DNA of 13,537 bases, taken from positions 1 to 13,537 of the forward strand of contig CAJMPF010000021.1 in NCBI GenBank assembly GCA_905215195.1, written 5' to 3'. The notes below the pieces were generated by a model. It saw nothing but the letters and a program-made list of their open reading frames with translations, did no database searches and was not told where the DNA came from. Below, piece after piece: positions 5,951 through 13,300 of this stretch (within the stretch, counting starts at the first letter, position 1; each line of letters begins with the position of its first letter). The stretch is from an uncultured bacterium. Lineage in GTDB: Bacteria > Actinomycetota > Coriobacteriia > Coriobacteriales > Coriobacteriaceae. The translations under genes were made by a program, and so were the position numbers.

Positions 5951-5974
5951 CATTAGAGCATAATTGTTCGGAAA
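5943..5974. promoter_or_regulatory. Inverted repeat overlapping the larB promoter
   Basis: TTTCCGAACA (5943-5952) and TGTTCGGAAA (5965-5974) are exact 10-bp complements separated by 12 bp of AT-rich sequence. There is no T-run, so an operator is more likely than a terminator. It abuts the palindrome at 5973-5990. Confidence 0.6.
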
Positions 5975-5990
5975 TCTGACATGTCAGATT
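5973..5990. promoter_or_regulatory. Perfect 18-bp palindrome upstream of larB
   Basis: AATCTGACA meets TGTCAGATT with no spacer, a perfect palindrome of the size and form bound by TetR-type dimers. It shares two bases with the neighbouring inverted repeat and lies between the serB stop (6015) and the larB promoter. The TetR encoded in the operon is the natural candidate to bind it; that is inference. Confidence 0.6.
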
Positions 5991-6014
5991 AGATGAAGTT
6001 GTGAGGCAAACTGA

Positions 6015-6650
6015 CTAGTCGCGCAGGATGATGTCCATGGCGAGCATCAGGTTGCGCTCGTCGATGGCAAATGGGGCGGCCTCGCGCGTCTTGGGCTTGG
6101 CGCAAAATGCGATGCCCGTGCCTGCGGCCTGAATCATGGGGATGTCGTTGGCGCCGTCACCGATCGCGACGGTATGGGCCATATCGACACCGCACTCGAC
6201 TGCCCAATCCAGCAGCTGGATGAGCTTGGACTCCTTGGTCACAATGTCTGCCGCCAACTTACCGGTGAGCTTGCCGTCCACGACCTCCAGGCGGTTAGCG
6301 AGACAAAAGTCGATGCCCGCGGCGGCCACGATCTTGTCGGCGCCCTCGTGGAAGCCGCCGCTCACCACGCCGACCTTCCAGCCCTTGCTGTGTCCCGAGC
6401 GCACAAGCTCCAACGCGCCGGGGGTAAACGTCACGCGCTCAAAGGTGCGCTCGAACACGCTCTCGTCCAGGCCGGCGAGCAGCCCCACGCGCTTCTCGAG
6501 CGCTTGCCTAAAGTCCAGCTCGCCGCGCATAGCGCGATCGGTGATTTGCGCAACTTGCTCGCCCACGCCGGCCTCCTCGCCCAACAGGTCGATGACCTCC
6601 TGGTTGATGAGCGTGGAGTCGATATCCATAACGATGAGGCGTGCGGTCAT
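6015..6650 (-). CDS. serB: Phosphoserine phosphatase (HAD superfamily)
   Basis: This enzyme dephosphorylates 3-phosphoserine to serine, the last step of the phosphorylated serine pathway in the cytoplasm. The 211-residue protein has all four HAD motifs: DIDST (9-13, with nucleophile D9 and acid/base D11), VSGGF (96-100, S97), K142, and GDGANDIPMI (164-173, with metal ligands D165 and D169). It lacks the N-terminal ACT-like region of E. coli SerB, so it is the short core form. The ATG at 6650 has GGAAAGG upstream on the minus strand. It is divergent from aspS. The 116-bp gap with palindromes before larB argues for separate control. The serine made is the substrate of the CysE encoded at 424-1128. 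Confidence 0.93.
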   Translation of the reverse strand: MTARLIVMDIDSTLINQEVIDLLGEEAGVGEQVAQITDRAMRGELDFRQALEKRVGLLAGLDESVFERTFERVTFTPGALELVRSGHSKGWKVGVVSGGFHEGADKIVAAAGIDFCLANRLEVVDGKLTGKLAADIVTKESKLIQLLDWAVECGVDMAHTVAIGDGANDIPMIQAAGTGIAFCAKPKTREAAPFAIDERNLMLAMDIILRD

Positions 6651-6795
6651 GAGGGGCCTTTCCGAGTGCAGTTGTATTGGGGCACATTGTCGCACGTGGC
6701 GCGCGTCGGCGACGGCCACGGTGCGTCAATTGTTTCGTCTCCGTCAAGTCTTTGGGCAGGAGCCACTTTTTCGCGGCACATCGACGCGGGTGCGA

Positions 6796-6801
6796 TAAGA
6801 T
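6796..6801 (+). promoter_or_regulatory. Possible aspS -10 box
   Basis: TAAGAT in the divergent serB/aspS interval resembles the TAAGAT -10 of ebgA at 10292. No good -35 is found at 16-18 bp. If right, the leader is about 100 nt and includes the hairpin at 6844-6885. Confidence 0.3.
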
Positions 6802-6843
6802 AGAACGCCATGTCTGGCTGCGCGGTTTACGCAGGCTGGGCAA

Positions 6844-6885
6844 ATCTGTACGACGCCGCCCGGAACGACACGGGGCGGCACAGAT
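6844..6885 (+). promoter_or_regulatory. Stable hairpin in the aspS leader
   Basis: Outer ATCTGT (6844-6849) pairs with ACAGAT (6880-6885), and inner GCCGCCC (6855-6861) pairs with GGGCGGC (6873-6879). There is a 5-nt bulge (ACGAC) on one side and an 11-nt loop. It ends 5 nt before the AAGGAGG of aspS, with no T-run, so it would act on translation rather than termination, if at all. Confidence 0.5.
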
Positions 6886-6906
6886 CCATAAAGGAGGATC
6901 ACTGGT

Positions 6907-8694
6907 ATGAGCCAGACCCGTCCCATCGATGAGCATTCCATGCACACCCGTACCTGCGGCGAGCTTCGCTTCGAGAACGTGGGCGAAGAGGTCACCCTCA
7001 CCGGTTGGGTGAGCCGTCGCCGCGACCACGGCGGCCTTATCTTCTGCGACCTTCGTGACCGCGAGGGCATCACGCAGCTCACTTTCGACCCCGAGCACTC
7101 CGACGGCGACGCCTTTAAGATCGCCGAGACCATGCGTCCCGAGTGGCCCATCAAGATTCACGGCGTCGTGCGCTCCCGTGGCGAGGAGACCACCAACGCC
7201 AAGCTCGCGACCGGCGAGATCGAGGTCCTGACCGACCACGCCGAGGTGCTCAACACGTCTGTCACCCCGCCGTTCCAGATCGAGGACGGCATCGAGACCA
7301 GCGAGGACACCCGTCTGCGCTATCGCTATCTGGACCTCCGCCGTCCCGAGATGATGGCCAACCTCAAGCTGCGCTCCGACTTTACCTTTGCCATTCGCGA
7401 GGCGCTGCACAACCGTGAGTTCATGGAGGTCGAGACGCCCTCCCTGTTTAAGTCCACGCCCGAGGGCGCCCGCGACTTCATCGTTCCCAGCCGTATTCAG
7501 CCGGGTAACTTCTACGCCCTGCCGCAGTCCCCGCAGCTCCTGAAGCAGCTGCTTATGGTCGGTGGCGTTGAGCGCTACTACCAGGTCGCCAAGTGCTTCC
7601 GCGACGAGGACCTGCGTGCCGACCGTCAGCCCGAGTTCACCCAGGTCGATATCGAGATGTCCTTCGTGGACCAGAACGACGTTATGAGCGCGCTCGAAGA
7701 GGTCTTGGCCGATGCCTTCGGCCGCATGGGCGTCGAGATGCCCACGCCGTTGCGTCGCATGGACTACTGGGAGGCCATGGACACCTATGGCTCCGACAAG
7801 CCCGATACCCGCTATGGCATGCACCTGGTCGACCTGACCGACATCTTTGCCAACTCCAAGTTCAAGGTCTTTGCGACCGCCGCAAACGAGGAGGGCTCTG
7901 TCGTCAAGGCCATCAACGCCAAGGGCGCCGGTGCCTGGGCACGTGCCAAGATCGATAAGCTCGCCGGCGTGGCCTCCACGTTTGGCGCCAAGGGCCTGGC
8001 TTGGATCGCCTTCCGCGAGGACGGCTCCATCAACAGCCCCATCGTCAAGTTCTTCTCGGACGAGGAGATGGCGGCTCTGCGCGAGCGCATGGACGTCGAG
8101 CCCGGCGACCTTGTGATGTTCGCCGCCGGCCCGCGCCTGCTCTCTGACGAGATCCTGGGCGGCATGCGCTCCCACATGGCCAACGCGCTCGAGATCAAGC
8201 GCGAGGGCCACGACTTCCTGTGGGTCGTCAACTTCCCGCTGTTCCACTGGGATGAGGACCGCAAGGCTTACGCTGCCGAGCATCAGCCCTTTACCCTGCC
8301 GACCGAGACCGACATCGCCAAGATCGAGGCCGATCCGCTGGCAGCCGGTTCTTGCACCTACGACTTTGTCATGGACGGCTTTGAGGCCGGCGGCGGCGGT
8401 ATGCGTATCCACAACGCCGAGATGCAGATGTCCATGCTCAAGCTCCTGGGCTTTACCGAGGAGCGTGCCGAGTCTCAGTTCGGCTTCCTCATGGAGGCTC
8501 TCAAGTTTGGTGCACCCCCGATGGGCGGTTTCGCTCTGGGCCTGGACCGCGTGTGCATGCTGCTCACCGGTTCCGACTCCATCCGTGACGTCATGGCGTT
8601 CCCCAAGACGGCCAGCGGCTCCGACCTTATGTCGGGTGCTCCGAGTGCCGTTAGCGGCGCCCAGCTCAAGGACGTCAGCCTGCGCCTGATGTAG
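6907..8694 (+). CDS. aspS: Aspartyl-tRNA synthetase, bacterial type
   Basis: Class IIb synthetase charging tRNA-Asp, cytoplasmic. The 595 residues match the bacterial form. An OB-fold anticodon domain covers about 13-115 (GWVSRRRDHGGLIFCDLRDR). The catalytic core has motif 2 (FRDEDLRADRQPEFTQ, with R232), a GAD-type insert falls roughly between 290 and 420, and motif 3 is GLDR (R548) followed by DVMAFPKTASGSDLMS. H41 in RRRDHGG stands where E. coli AspRS has Leu30. His there is associated with non-discriminating enzymes that also charge tRNA-Asn, which GatCAB then amidates, so relaxed specificity is likely. A strong AAGGAGG (6891-6897) precedes the ATG at 6907. A classic terminator follows and it is probably monocistronic. 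Confidence 0.97.
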   Translation: MSQTRPIDEHSMHTRTCGELRFENVGEEVTLTGWVSRRRDHGGLIFCDLRDREGITQLTFDPEHSDGDAFKIAETMRPEWPIKIHGVVRSRGEETTNAKLATGEIEVLTDHAEVLNTSVTPPFQIEDGIETSEDTRLRYRYLDLRRPEMMANLKLRSDFTFAIREALHNREFMEVETPSLFKSTPEGARDFIVPSRIQPGNFYALPQSPQLLKQLLMVGGVERYYQVAKCFRDEDLRADRQPEFTQVDIEMSFVDQNDVMSALEEVLADAFGRMGVEMPTPLRRMDYWEAMDTYGSDKPDTRYGMHLVDLTDIFANSKFKVFATAANEEGSVVKAINAKGAGAWARAKIDKLAGVASTFGAKGLAWIAFREDGSINSPIVKFFSDEEMAALRERMDVEPGDLVMFAAGPRLLSDEILGGMRSHMANALEIKREGHDFLWVVNFPLFHWDEDRKAYAAEHQPFTLPTETDIAKIEADPLAAGSCTYDFVMDGFEAGGGGMRIHNAEMQMSMLKLLGFTEERAESQFGFLMEALKFGAPPMGGFALGLDRVCMLLTGSDSIRDVMAFPKTASGSDLMSGAPSAVSGAQLKDVSLRLM

Positions 8695-8717
8695 GCGAGC
8701 GGCTACATATTGCCCGC

Positions 8718-8752
8718 AACGAGGGAAGGACGTGTGCCTTCCCTCGTTTTTT
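8718..8752 (+). terminator. Intrinsic terminator of aspS
   Basis: AACGAGGGAAGG (8718-8729) and CCTTCCCTCGTT (8737-8748) form a perfect 12-bp stem around a 7-nt loop, followed directly by a T-run to 8752. It begins about 23 nt after the aspS stop. Confidence 0.95.
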
Positions 8753-8791
8753 ATGTCGTGACGTCATGGTTTGGAGGCTTGCCGTCGTGCG

Positions 8792-8825
8792 CCGGGAAAC
8801 TACAACCCGGAATCTGCGTCCAGAA
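8792..8825. repeat. Degenerate palindromic unit 1
   Basis: Only a 5-bp stem remains, CCGGG (8792-8796) with CCCGG (8806-8810). The sequence after it, CGGAATCTGCGTCCAGAA, lines up with the right arm of unit 3 (CGGAAACTGTGCCCCAGAA), so this looks like a decayed copy of the same element. Confidence 0.4.
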
Positions 8826-8826
8826 G

Positions 8827-8870
8827 GGGTCGCGCTTTCCCAAAGGGGGTCCTCTGGGAAAGCGCGACCC
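8827..8870. repeat. Palindromic unit 2 (15-bp perfect stem)
   Basis: GGGTCGCGCTTTCCC (8827-8841) and GGGAAAGCGCGACCC (8856-8870) are exact complements with a 14-nt loop. It is followed by AGT and lacks a T-run. Confidence 0.85.
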
Positions 8871-8888
8871 AGTATTCGGCAAAATAAT

Positions 8889-8932
8889 GGGGCACAGTTT
8901 CCGGTTGAGCTGTCTAACGGAAACTGTGCCCC
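8889..8932. repeat. Palindromic unit 3 (15-bp perfect stem)
   Basis: GGGGCACAGTTTCCG (8889-8903) and CGGAAACTGTGCCCC (8918-8932) are exact complements with a 14-nt loop, the same geometry as unit 2 but a different stem sequence. It is followed by AGAAT. Confidence 0.85.
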
Positions 8933-8949
8933 AGAATGAGCGCTCAAAC

Positions 8950-8993
8950 GGGACAGGCTTTCCGCAACAACTGTTTGGCGGAAAGCCTGCCCC
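8950..8993. repeat. Palindromic unit 4 (16-position stem, one mismatch)
   Basis: GGGACAGGCTTTCCGC (8950-8965) pairs with GCGGAAAGCCTGCCCC (8978-8993) apart from one A-C mismatch. It ends 6 nt before the stop codon of the leftward LacI-type gene, so it may also protect or end that transcript. GGGACAG also occurs in the palindrome at 311-340. Confidence 0.8.
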
Positions 8994-8999
8994 AGTTTC

Positions 9000-10016
9000 T
9001 TATAGCGAGTCTCTCTGAACGAGCTGCATGTGCATGACGGTGGTGGTGGGCTCGGCACCCTTGATCATGTCGAGCGCAATGTTGGCGGCCATGTGTCCTT
9101 CTTCGCGCAGGGGCTGGCGGACGGTCGTGAGCGCGGGGACGCAGCGCGCCGCAATCTCGTGATCGTCGAAGCCGACGACAGAAACGTCCGCAGGAACGGA
9201 TAGGCCTGCCTCGTTGAGTGCGGTGATGACGCCAGCCGCGATACGGTCCGATCCGCAGAGCACGCCATCGAAAGCAATCTCGCGCGCGAGGATCTGGTGC
9301 ATGGCCTGATAGCCGTCTCCGCTGTTCCAGCCGGTATAGATAACGTTTGCGTCTGGGAGGTCTTCGCCCAAGACGGCGCGGTAGCCGCGCAGGCGGTCGG
9401 CAACAGCGGGGGTGTCTTGCGGTCCCAACACGGCGACGATATCTTTGCGCCCGCGATCCTTCATGGCGAGTGCCGCTAAATGTCCGCCCTCTTCGTCGTC
9501 AGAGTAGACCGTCGAGAACACATCGCGATAGGGGTGGCCCTCGAGCTGGCCACACAACACGGTGGGTACGCCCAGCTCGCGCAGCACCTCGAGCAGCTCG
9601 CTGCCTTTGTAGGGAGAGACGTCGATCACGGCGTCGAACGAGCGGCGCTCAAAGTGCTCGCGTGCGCGGTTGCGCTCATGCGTAGAAGACGCCTGCAAGA
9701 TAACGGGCAGATAGGACGACTCCGACAGTTCCTCGGTAATGCCGCTCAAAAACTCGCTATAGGTGGGGTCGCTGAAGAGTTCACTCAGAGGCTCGGTCAC
9801 GAGCACGGCGATGATTTCCGTGCGCCCGACAGCGAGCGCTCGGCCACGAGCGTTGGGGACAAAATTGACTTCCTTGGCCGCCGCGCGGATGCGCTTTTTG
9901 GTTTCCTCGCTAATGCGGGGCGAATCGTTGAGGGCGCGCGATGCCGTGGAGCGCGACACGCCGGCAGCTGCGGCAACCTCGGCAAGCGTAGGTGCGGTGC
10001 GAACTGGTTGTGTCAT
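9000..10016 (-). CDS. LacI family repressor, probable regulator of ebgAC
   Basis: The 338-residue protein has a LacI-type helix-turn-helix (TLAEVAAAAGVSRSTASRAL, 10-29), a hinge helix (NARGRALAVG, 55-64) and a periplasmic-binding-protein-like effector domain (about 66-330, with GVLCGSDRIAAGVITAL and VSVVGFDDHEIA). It should bind palindromic operators as a dimer and let go on binding a sugar, probably a galactoside or its product. It is divergent from ebgA, whose promoter carries two CAACCGGTTG-centred sites, so it is very likely their repressor. This is the role EbgR plays in E. coli, although this protein is not an obvious EbgR orthologue. The ATG at 10016 has AGGAGA four bases upstream on the minus strand. 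The effector is inferred only from context. Confidence 0.93.
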   Translation of the reverse strand: MTQPVRTAPTLAEVAAAAGVSRSTASRALNDSPRISEETKKRIRAAAKEVNFVPNARGRALAVGRTEIIAVLVTEPLSELFSDPTYSEFLSGITEELSESSYLPVILQASSTHERNRAREHFERRSFDAVIDVSPYKGSELLEVLRELGVPTVLCGQLEGHPYRDVFSTVYSDDEEGGHLAALAMKDRGRKDIVAVLGPQDTPAVADRLRGYRAVLGEDLPDANVIYTGWNSGDGYQAMHQILAREIAFDGVLCGSDRIAAGVITALNEAGLSVPADVSVVGFDDHEIAARCVPALTTVRQPLREEGHMAANIALDMIKGAEPTTTVMHMQLVQRDSL

Positions 10017-10077
10017 GGCGTCTCCTGGAAAATGCGGTCGATGTTGTCACTGATACGGGCTAGTGCGGATACAGCTT

Positions 10078-10083
10078 ACTATA
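10078..10083 (-). promoter_or_regulatory. Probable -10 box of the LacI-type gene
   Basis: Minus-strand TATAGT lies about 62 nt upstream of the repressor ATG. The region 17 bp upstream has no recognisable -35. The CCGGTGACCGG palindrome at 10110-10120 lies just beyond and could bind a regulator of this promoter. Confidence 0.4.
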
Positions 10084-10218
10084 GTGCGCCTGAACAGCGT
10101 TCATGATATCCGGTGACCGGTGTCGTTTTGCAACCAAGCCGAAATCGAATACGTCTCGTGTGGGTGAGATATCAGCGGGCGTGGAGGTTGCCTACGAGCT
10201 TAAGAACGATGTCTTGTG

Positions 10219-10236
10219 CTGAGTTTCGATACTCAG
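10219..10236. repeat. Near-perfect 18-bp palindrome upstream of the ebgA promoter
   Basis: CTGAGT (10219-10224) and ACTCAG (10231-10236) are exact complements around a TCGA centre; only positions 7 and 12 fail to match. It lies about 30 bp upstream of the first ebgA operator, a place suited to a second regulator, but no family can be assigned. Confidence 0.35.
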
Positions 10237-10256
10237 GGTGACATAAGTGTTGCGAT

Positions 10257-10274
10257 TGTACAACCGGTTGCACA
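10257..10274. promoter_or_regulatory. ebgA operator O1 (LacI-family type)
   Basis: TGTACAACCGGTTGCACA has a perfect CAACCGGTTG core and matches its own complement except for one base pair. CG-centred palindromes of this kind are typical of LacI-family proteins. It covers the -35 hexamer TTGCAC (10268-10273). Confidence 0.85.
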
Positions 10275-10297
10275 GTTTTTTACATCGCCCGTAAGAT
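10268..10297 (+). promoter_or_regulatory. ebgA promoter
   Basis: The -35 TTGCAC (10268-10273) and -10 TAAGAT (10292-10297) are 18 bp apart. Start would be near 10304, inside operator O2. Both boxes are partial matches, but their position between two operators supports them. AAGGAG (10335-10340) then precedes the ATG at 10348. Confidence 0.65.
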
Positions 10298-10298
10298 A

Positions 10299-10316
10299 AG
10301 GACAACCGGTTGCACA
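10299..10316. promoter_or_regulatory. ebgA operator O2 (LacI-family type)
   Basis: AGGACAACCGGTTGCACA repeats the CAACCGGTTG core and right flank of O1. Its centre is 42 bp from that of O1, four helical turns, so two repressor dimers would sit on the same face of the DNA. It covers the predicted transcription start. Confidence 0.85.
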
Positions 10317-10347
10317 AGAATCACTACGATGATGAAGGAGCATCACC

Positions 10348-13300
10348 ATGGACGCCATTAACGATTGGGAAAACCAAGCGCTCACCCACAGGAACCGTCT
10401 GGCACCCCATGCGTACTTTATGGGTTACGAGACCGCCGATCTCGCTGCAACGTACAGCCGCGAGCTGTCGCGCGGGTTTGTCCAGCTGTCCGGCTCGTGG
10501 CAGTTCCGCCTCTTTGAGGGCCCCGCTGCCGTCTCCAACGAGGAACTCTCCACGTACAAGCCCGAGTGGGATCACGTGGAGGTTCCGCACCTGTGGCAGG
10601 TGGACGGCTATGGCAACCTTGCCTATACCGACGAGGGTTTCCCGTTCCCGGTGGACCAGCCGTTCGTTCCCTCCGACGACCCCACGGGCGTCTACCAGCG
10701 CATCGTCAATCTTCCCGCTGTTCCCGCCGGCGCTCGCGAGATCATTCGCTTCGACGGCATCGAGAGCTATGGCGAGCTGTACGTCAACGGTCAGTATATC
10801 GGCATGACCAAGGGTTCGCGCCTGTCTGCCGAGTTCGACGTGACCGACGCGCTCGTCGAGGGCGACAACCTGTTTGCGGTCAAGGTCCTGCAGTACAGCG
10901 ATGGCAGCTACATCGAGGATCAGGACATGTGGTGGGCCTCGGGCATCTTCCGCGATGTGTACCTTATGCAGCGTCCCGCCGCGCACCTGGTCGACTTTAG
11001 GTTCCGCACGCACCGCGAGGGCGATGCCGCTCTGATCACGCTCGATACGGTTGCCGAGGGCGCTTCCCGCGTTGTGTTTACGCTCAGCGATGGCGAGAAC
11101 GTGGTGGCTACGGGTGAGTGCGTCGACAGCCATGCCGAGTGCAGCGTGACCGATGCCCACTTCTGGAATCCCGAGGACCCCTTCCTCTACGATCTTACGT
11201 ATGAGGTCTACGACGACGACAAGGTGAGCGAGTACGTCCCGCATCGCCAGGGTCTTGCCGAGGTGACGGTCGAGGGCAATCATATCTACCTCAACGGCAC
11301 TTACTTTAAAATGCATGGCGTCAACCGCCACGATCACGACGATCACAAGGGCCGCGCCGTGGGCCTCGATCGCATGCGCCGCGACCTGGAGCTCATGAAG
11401 CAGCACAACATCAACGCAGTGCGCACCTCTCACTATGCCAATGACCCGCGCTTCTACGAGCTGTGTGATGAGTATGGCATCATGCTGGTCGCCGAGACCG
11501 ATATGGAGAGCCACGGCTTCGAGAATATCGGCAACATCGCCCTGGTTACCGACGACCCGGCATGGGAGCCGGCCTACGTCGACCGTATTGAGCGCCTGGT
11601 GATGCAGGAGCGCAACCACGCGTGCATCATCATGTGGTCGCTGGGCAACGAGAGCGGCTATGGCCGCAACATCCGCGCGATGTACGCCAAGGCTCACGAG
11701 CTCGATGGTCGTCCGGTCCACTACGAGGAGGACCGCAACGCCGATACCGTCGACGTCATTTCCACGATGTACTCCCGTGTGTCGCAGATGAACGACTTTG
11801 GTGAGCATCCGTTCCCCAAGCCGCGCATCAACTGCGAGTACGGCCACTCCATGGGTAATGGTCCCGGAGGCCTGTCCGAGTACCAGGAGGTCTTCGATCG
11901 CTGGGATTGCATCCAAGGCCAGTTTATCTGGGAATGGTGCGACCACGGTCTGGCTGCTGTGACCGAGGACGGCATTGCCTACGATATGTATGGCGGCGAC
12001 AACGGCGATTACCCCAACAACAGCAACTTCTGCATCGATGGCATGGTGTTCCCCTGGCAGCAGCCGAGCCCGGGCCTCACTGAGTATGGCCAGGTCATCT
12101 GCCCGGTTCGCATGGCTTATGACGCCGAGGCGGGCGAGCTGACTGTCACCAACAAGCGCTGGTTTACCACCCTCGAGGATGTTTGCCTGTCGGCGGAGAC
12201 CCTGGTGGACGGCGACGTGGTCTGCCGCAAGACGCTCATGCCCGGTGCGGTTGCCCCCGGTGAGTCCGTCCAGCTTCCGCTGGTGATTCACGAGGCCGCG
12301 GTAGGCGAGACCCTGCTGACTGTGCGCGCCTACACCATGGCCGCTCACGTCTGGTGCGAGCCGATGTTCCAACTGGGCGCAAGCCAGTTTGCCATCGCAA
12401 ACCATCCGGCGTCGGCCATTGCGGCTCCCACTCGTCCTGAGCTTACGGTCGAGGAGACCGAGCAGGAGATTCGCATTCACTCCCTCAACGGCGAGCTGAC
12501 CTTCAGCAAGGTAAACGGCACCGTGAGCGAGTGGAAGGCATCCGGCCGTGACGTCATGGCCTCTGGTCCCCAGGTTGGTTTTTGGCATCCGCTCGTCGAC
12601 AACCACGCCCAGGAGTACGACTCCCTGTGGAAGGACAACTTCATCGATGTAATGCAGACGTCCACCCGCAAGGTTTCTTGGAAGCAGGACGGCAATGCGG
12701 TCGTCGTTACCGTGAGCCAACGTATTGCTCCTCCCGTCCGCGCGTTCGGCATGCGCGTCGAGCTTGTCTACACCGTGCTTCCGAGCGGTCGCGTCGACCT
12801 CAAGGTTTCCGGCGAGCCCTACGGCGACTATTCGGACATTATCCCGCGCATCGGCATCTCCTTTGAGGTTCCCGGTTGCGATCGTGCCGTCGAGTGGTAT
12901 GGCCACGGCCCGGGCGAGAACTATCCGGACTCGCTGCGTGCCAACCCGGTCGGTCATTACCGCACTACGGTCGACGACATGTTCACGCCCTACGTTATGC
13001 CTCAGGACTGTGCCAACCGCGAGGGTACCCGCTGGGTTGCCCTGCGCTCTAGCCACGGTGATGGCGTGCTGGTGACTCGTCCGGCCGACGCCGCTTCCAA
13101 CCCGTTCTCGTTCTCGGCATGGCCCTATAGCTGCGAGGCTATTGATAATGCCAAGCACGTCTACGACCTTGTTCCGGGCGACACGGTCACGGTTAACATC
13201 AACGACCAGCTGCTCGGCCTTGGCTCGAACTCTTGGGGTTCCGAGGTGCTCGATTCCTATCGCACCCGTTTTGAGAGCTTCAGCTTTGAGGTGTCCCTGC

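Larger units (their letters stand above)
8695..8999. other. Gene-free interval between aspS and the LacI-type gene
   Basis: About 305 bp with no credible coding frame. It contains the aspS terminator (8718-8752) and, from 8792 on, four palindromic units that fill most of the remaining space up to the stop codon of the leftward regulator gene. Confidence 0.8.
10017..10347. other. Divergent regulatory interval between repressor gene and ebgA
   Basis: This 331-bp gene-free region holds the repressor's -10 (10078-10083), a CCGGTGACCGG palindrome (10110-10120), a near-palindrome (10219-10236), and the ebgA promoter with two operators (10257-10316). The stretch 10121-10218 shows nothing I can name beyond a TTGCAACC half-site near 10127. 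Confidence 0.7.

Noticed and set aside
5943..5990. Intrinsic terminator for serB
   Set aside because: The stems are AT-rich with no following T-run on the minus strand, and the first overlaps the larB promoter. A regulatory role fits better, though not proven.
6724..6747. Two TTGACG hexamers on the minus strand upstream of serB as -35 boxes
   Set aside because: Neither has a plausible -10 hexamer at 16-18 bp; the sequences there are GC-rich (GCACCG and ACGCGC).
6508..8412. Long open frame antisense to aspS and reaching into serB
   Set aside because: Same shadow effect: it crosses two real genes and the divergent promoter region, with no domain resemblance.
8827..8993. CRISPR-like array
   Set aside because: The repeated items are individual hairpins with differing sequence and no constant direct repeat or spacers of even length; no cas genes are in the window.
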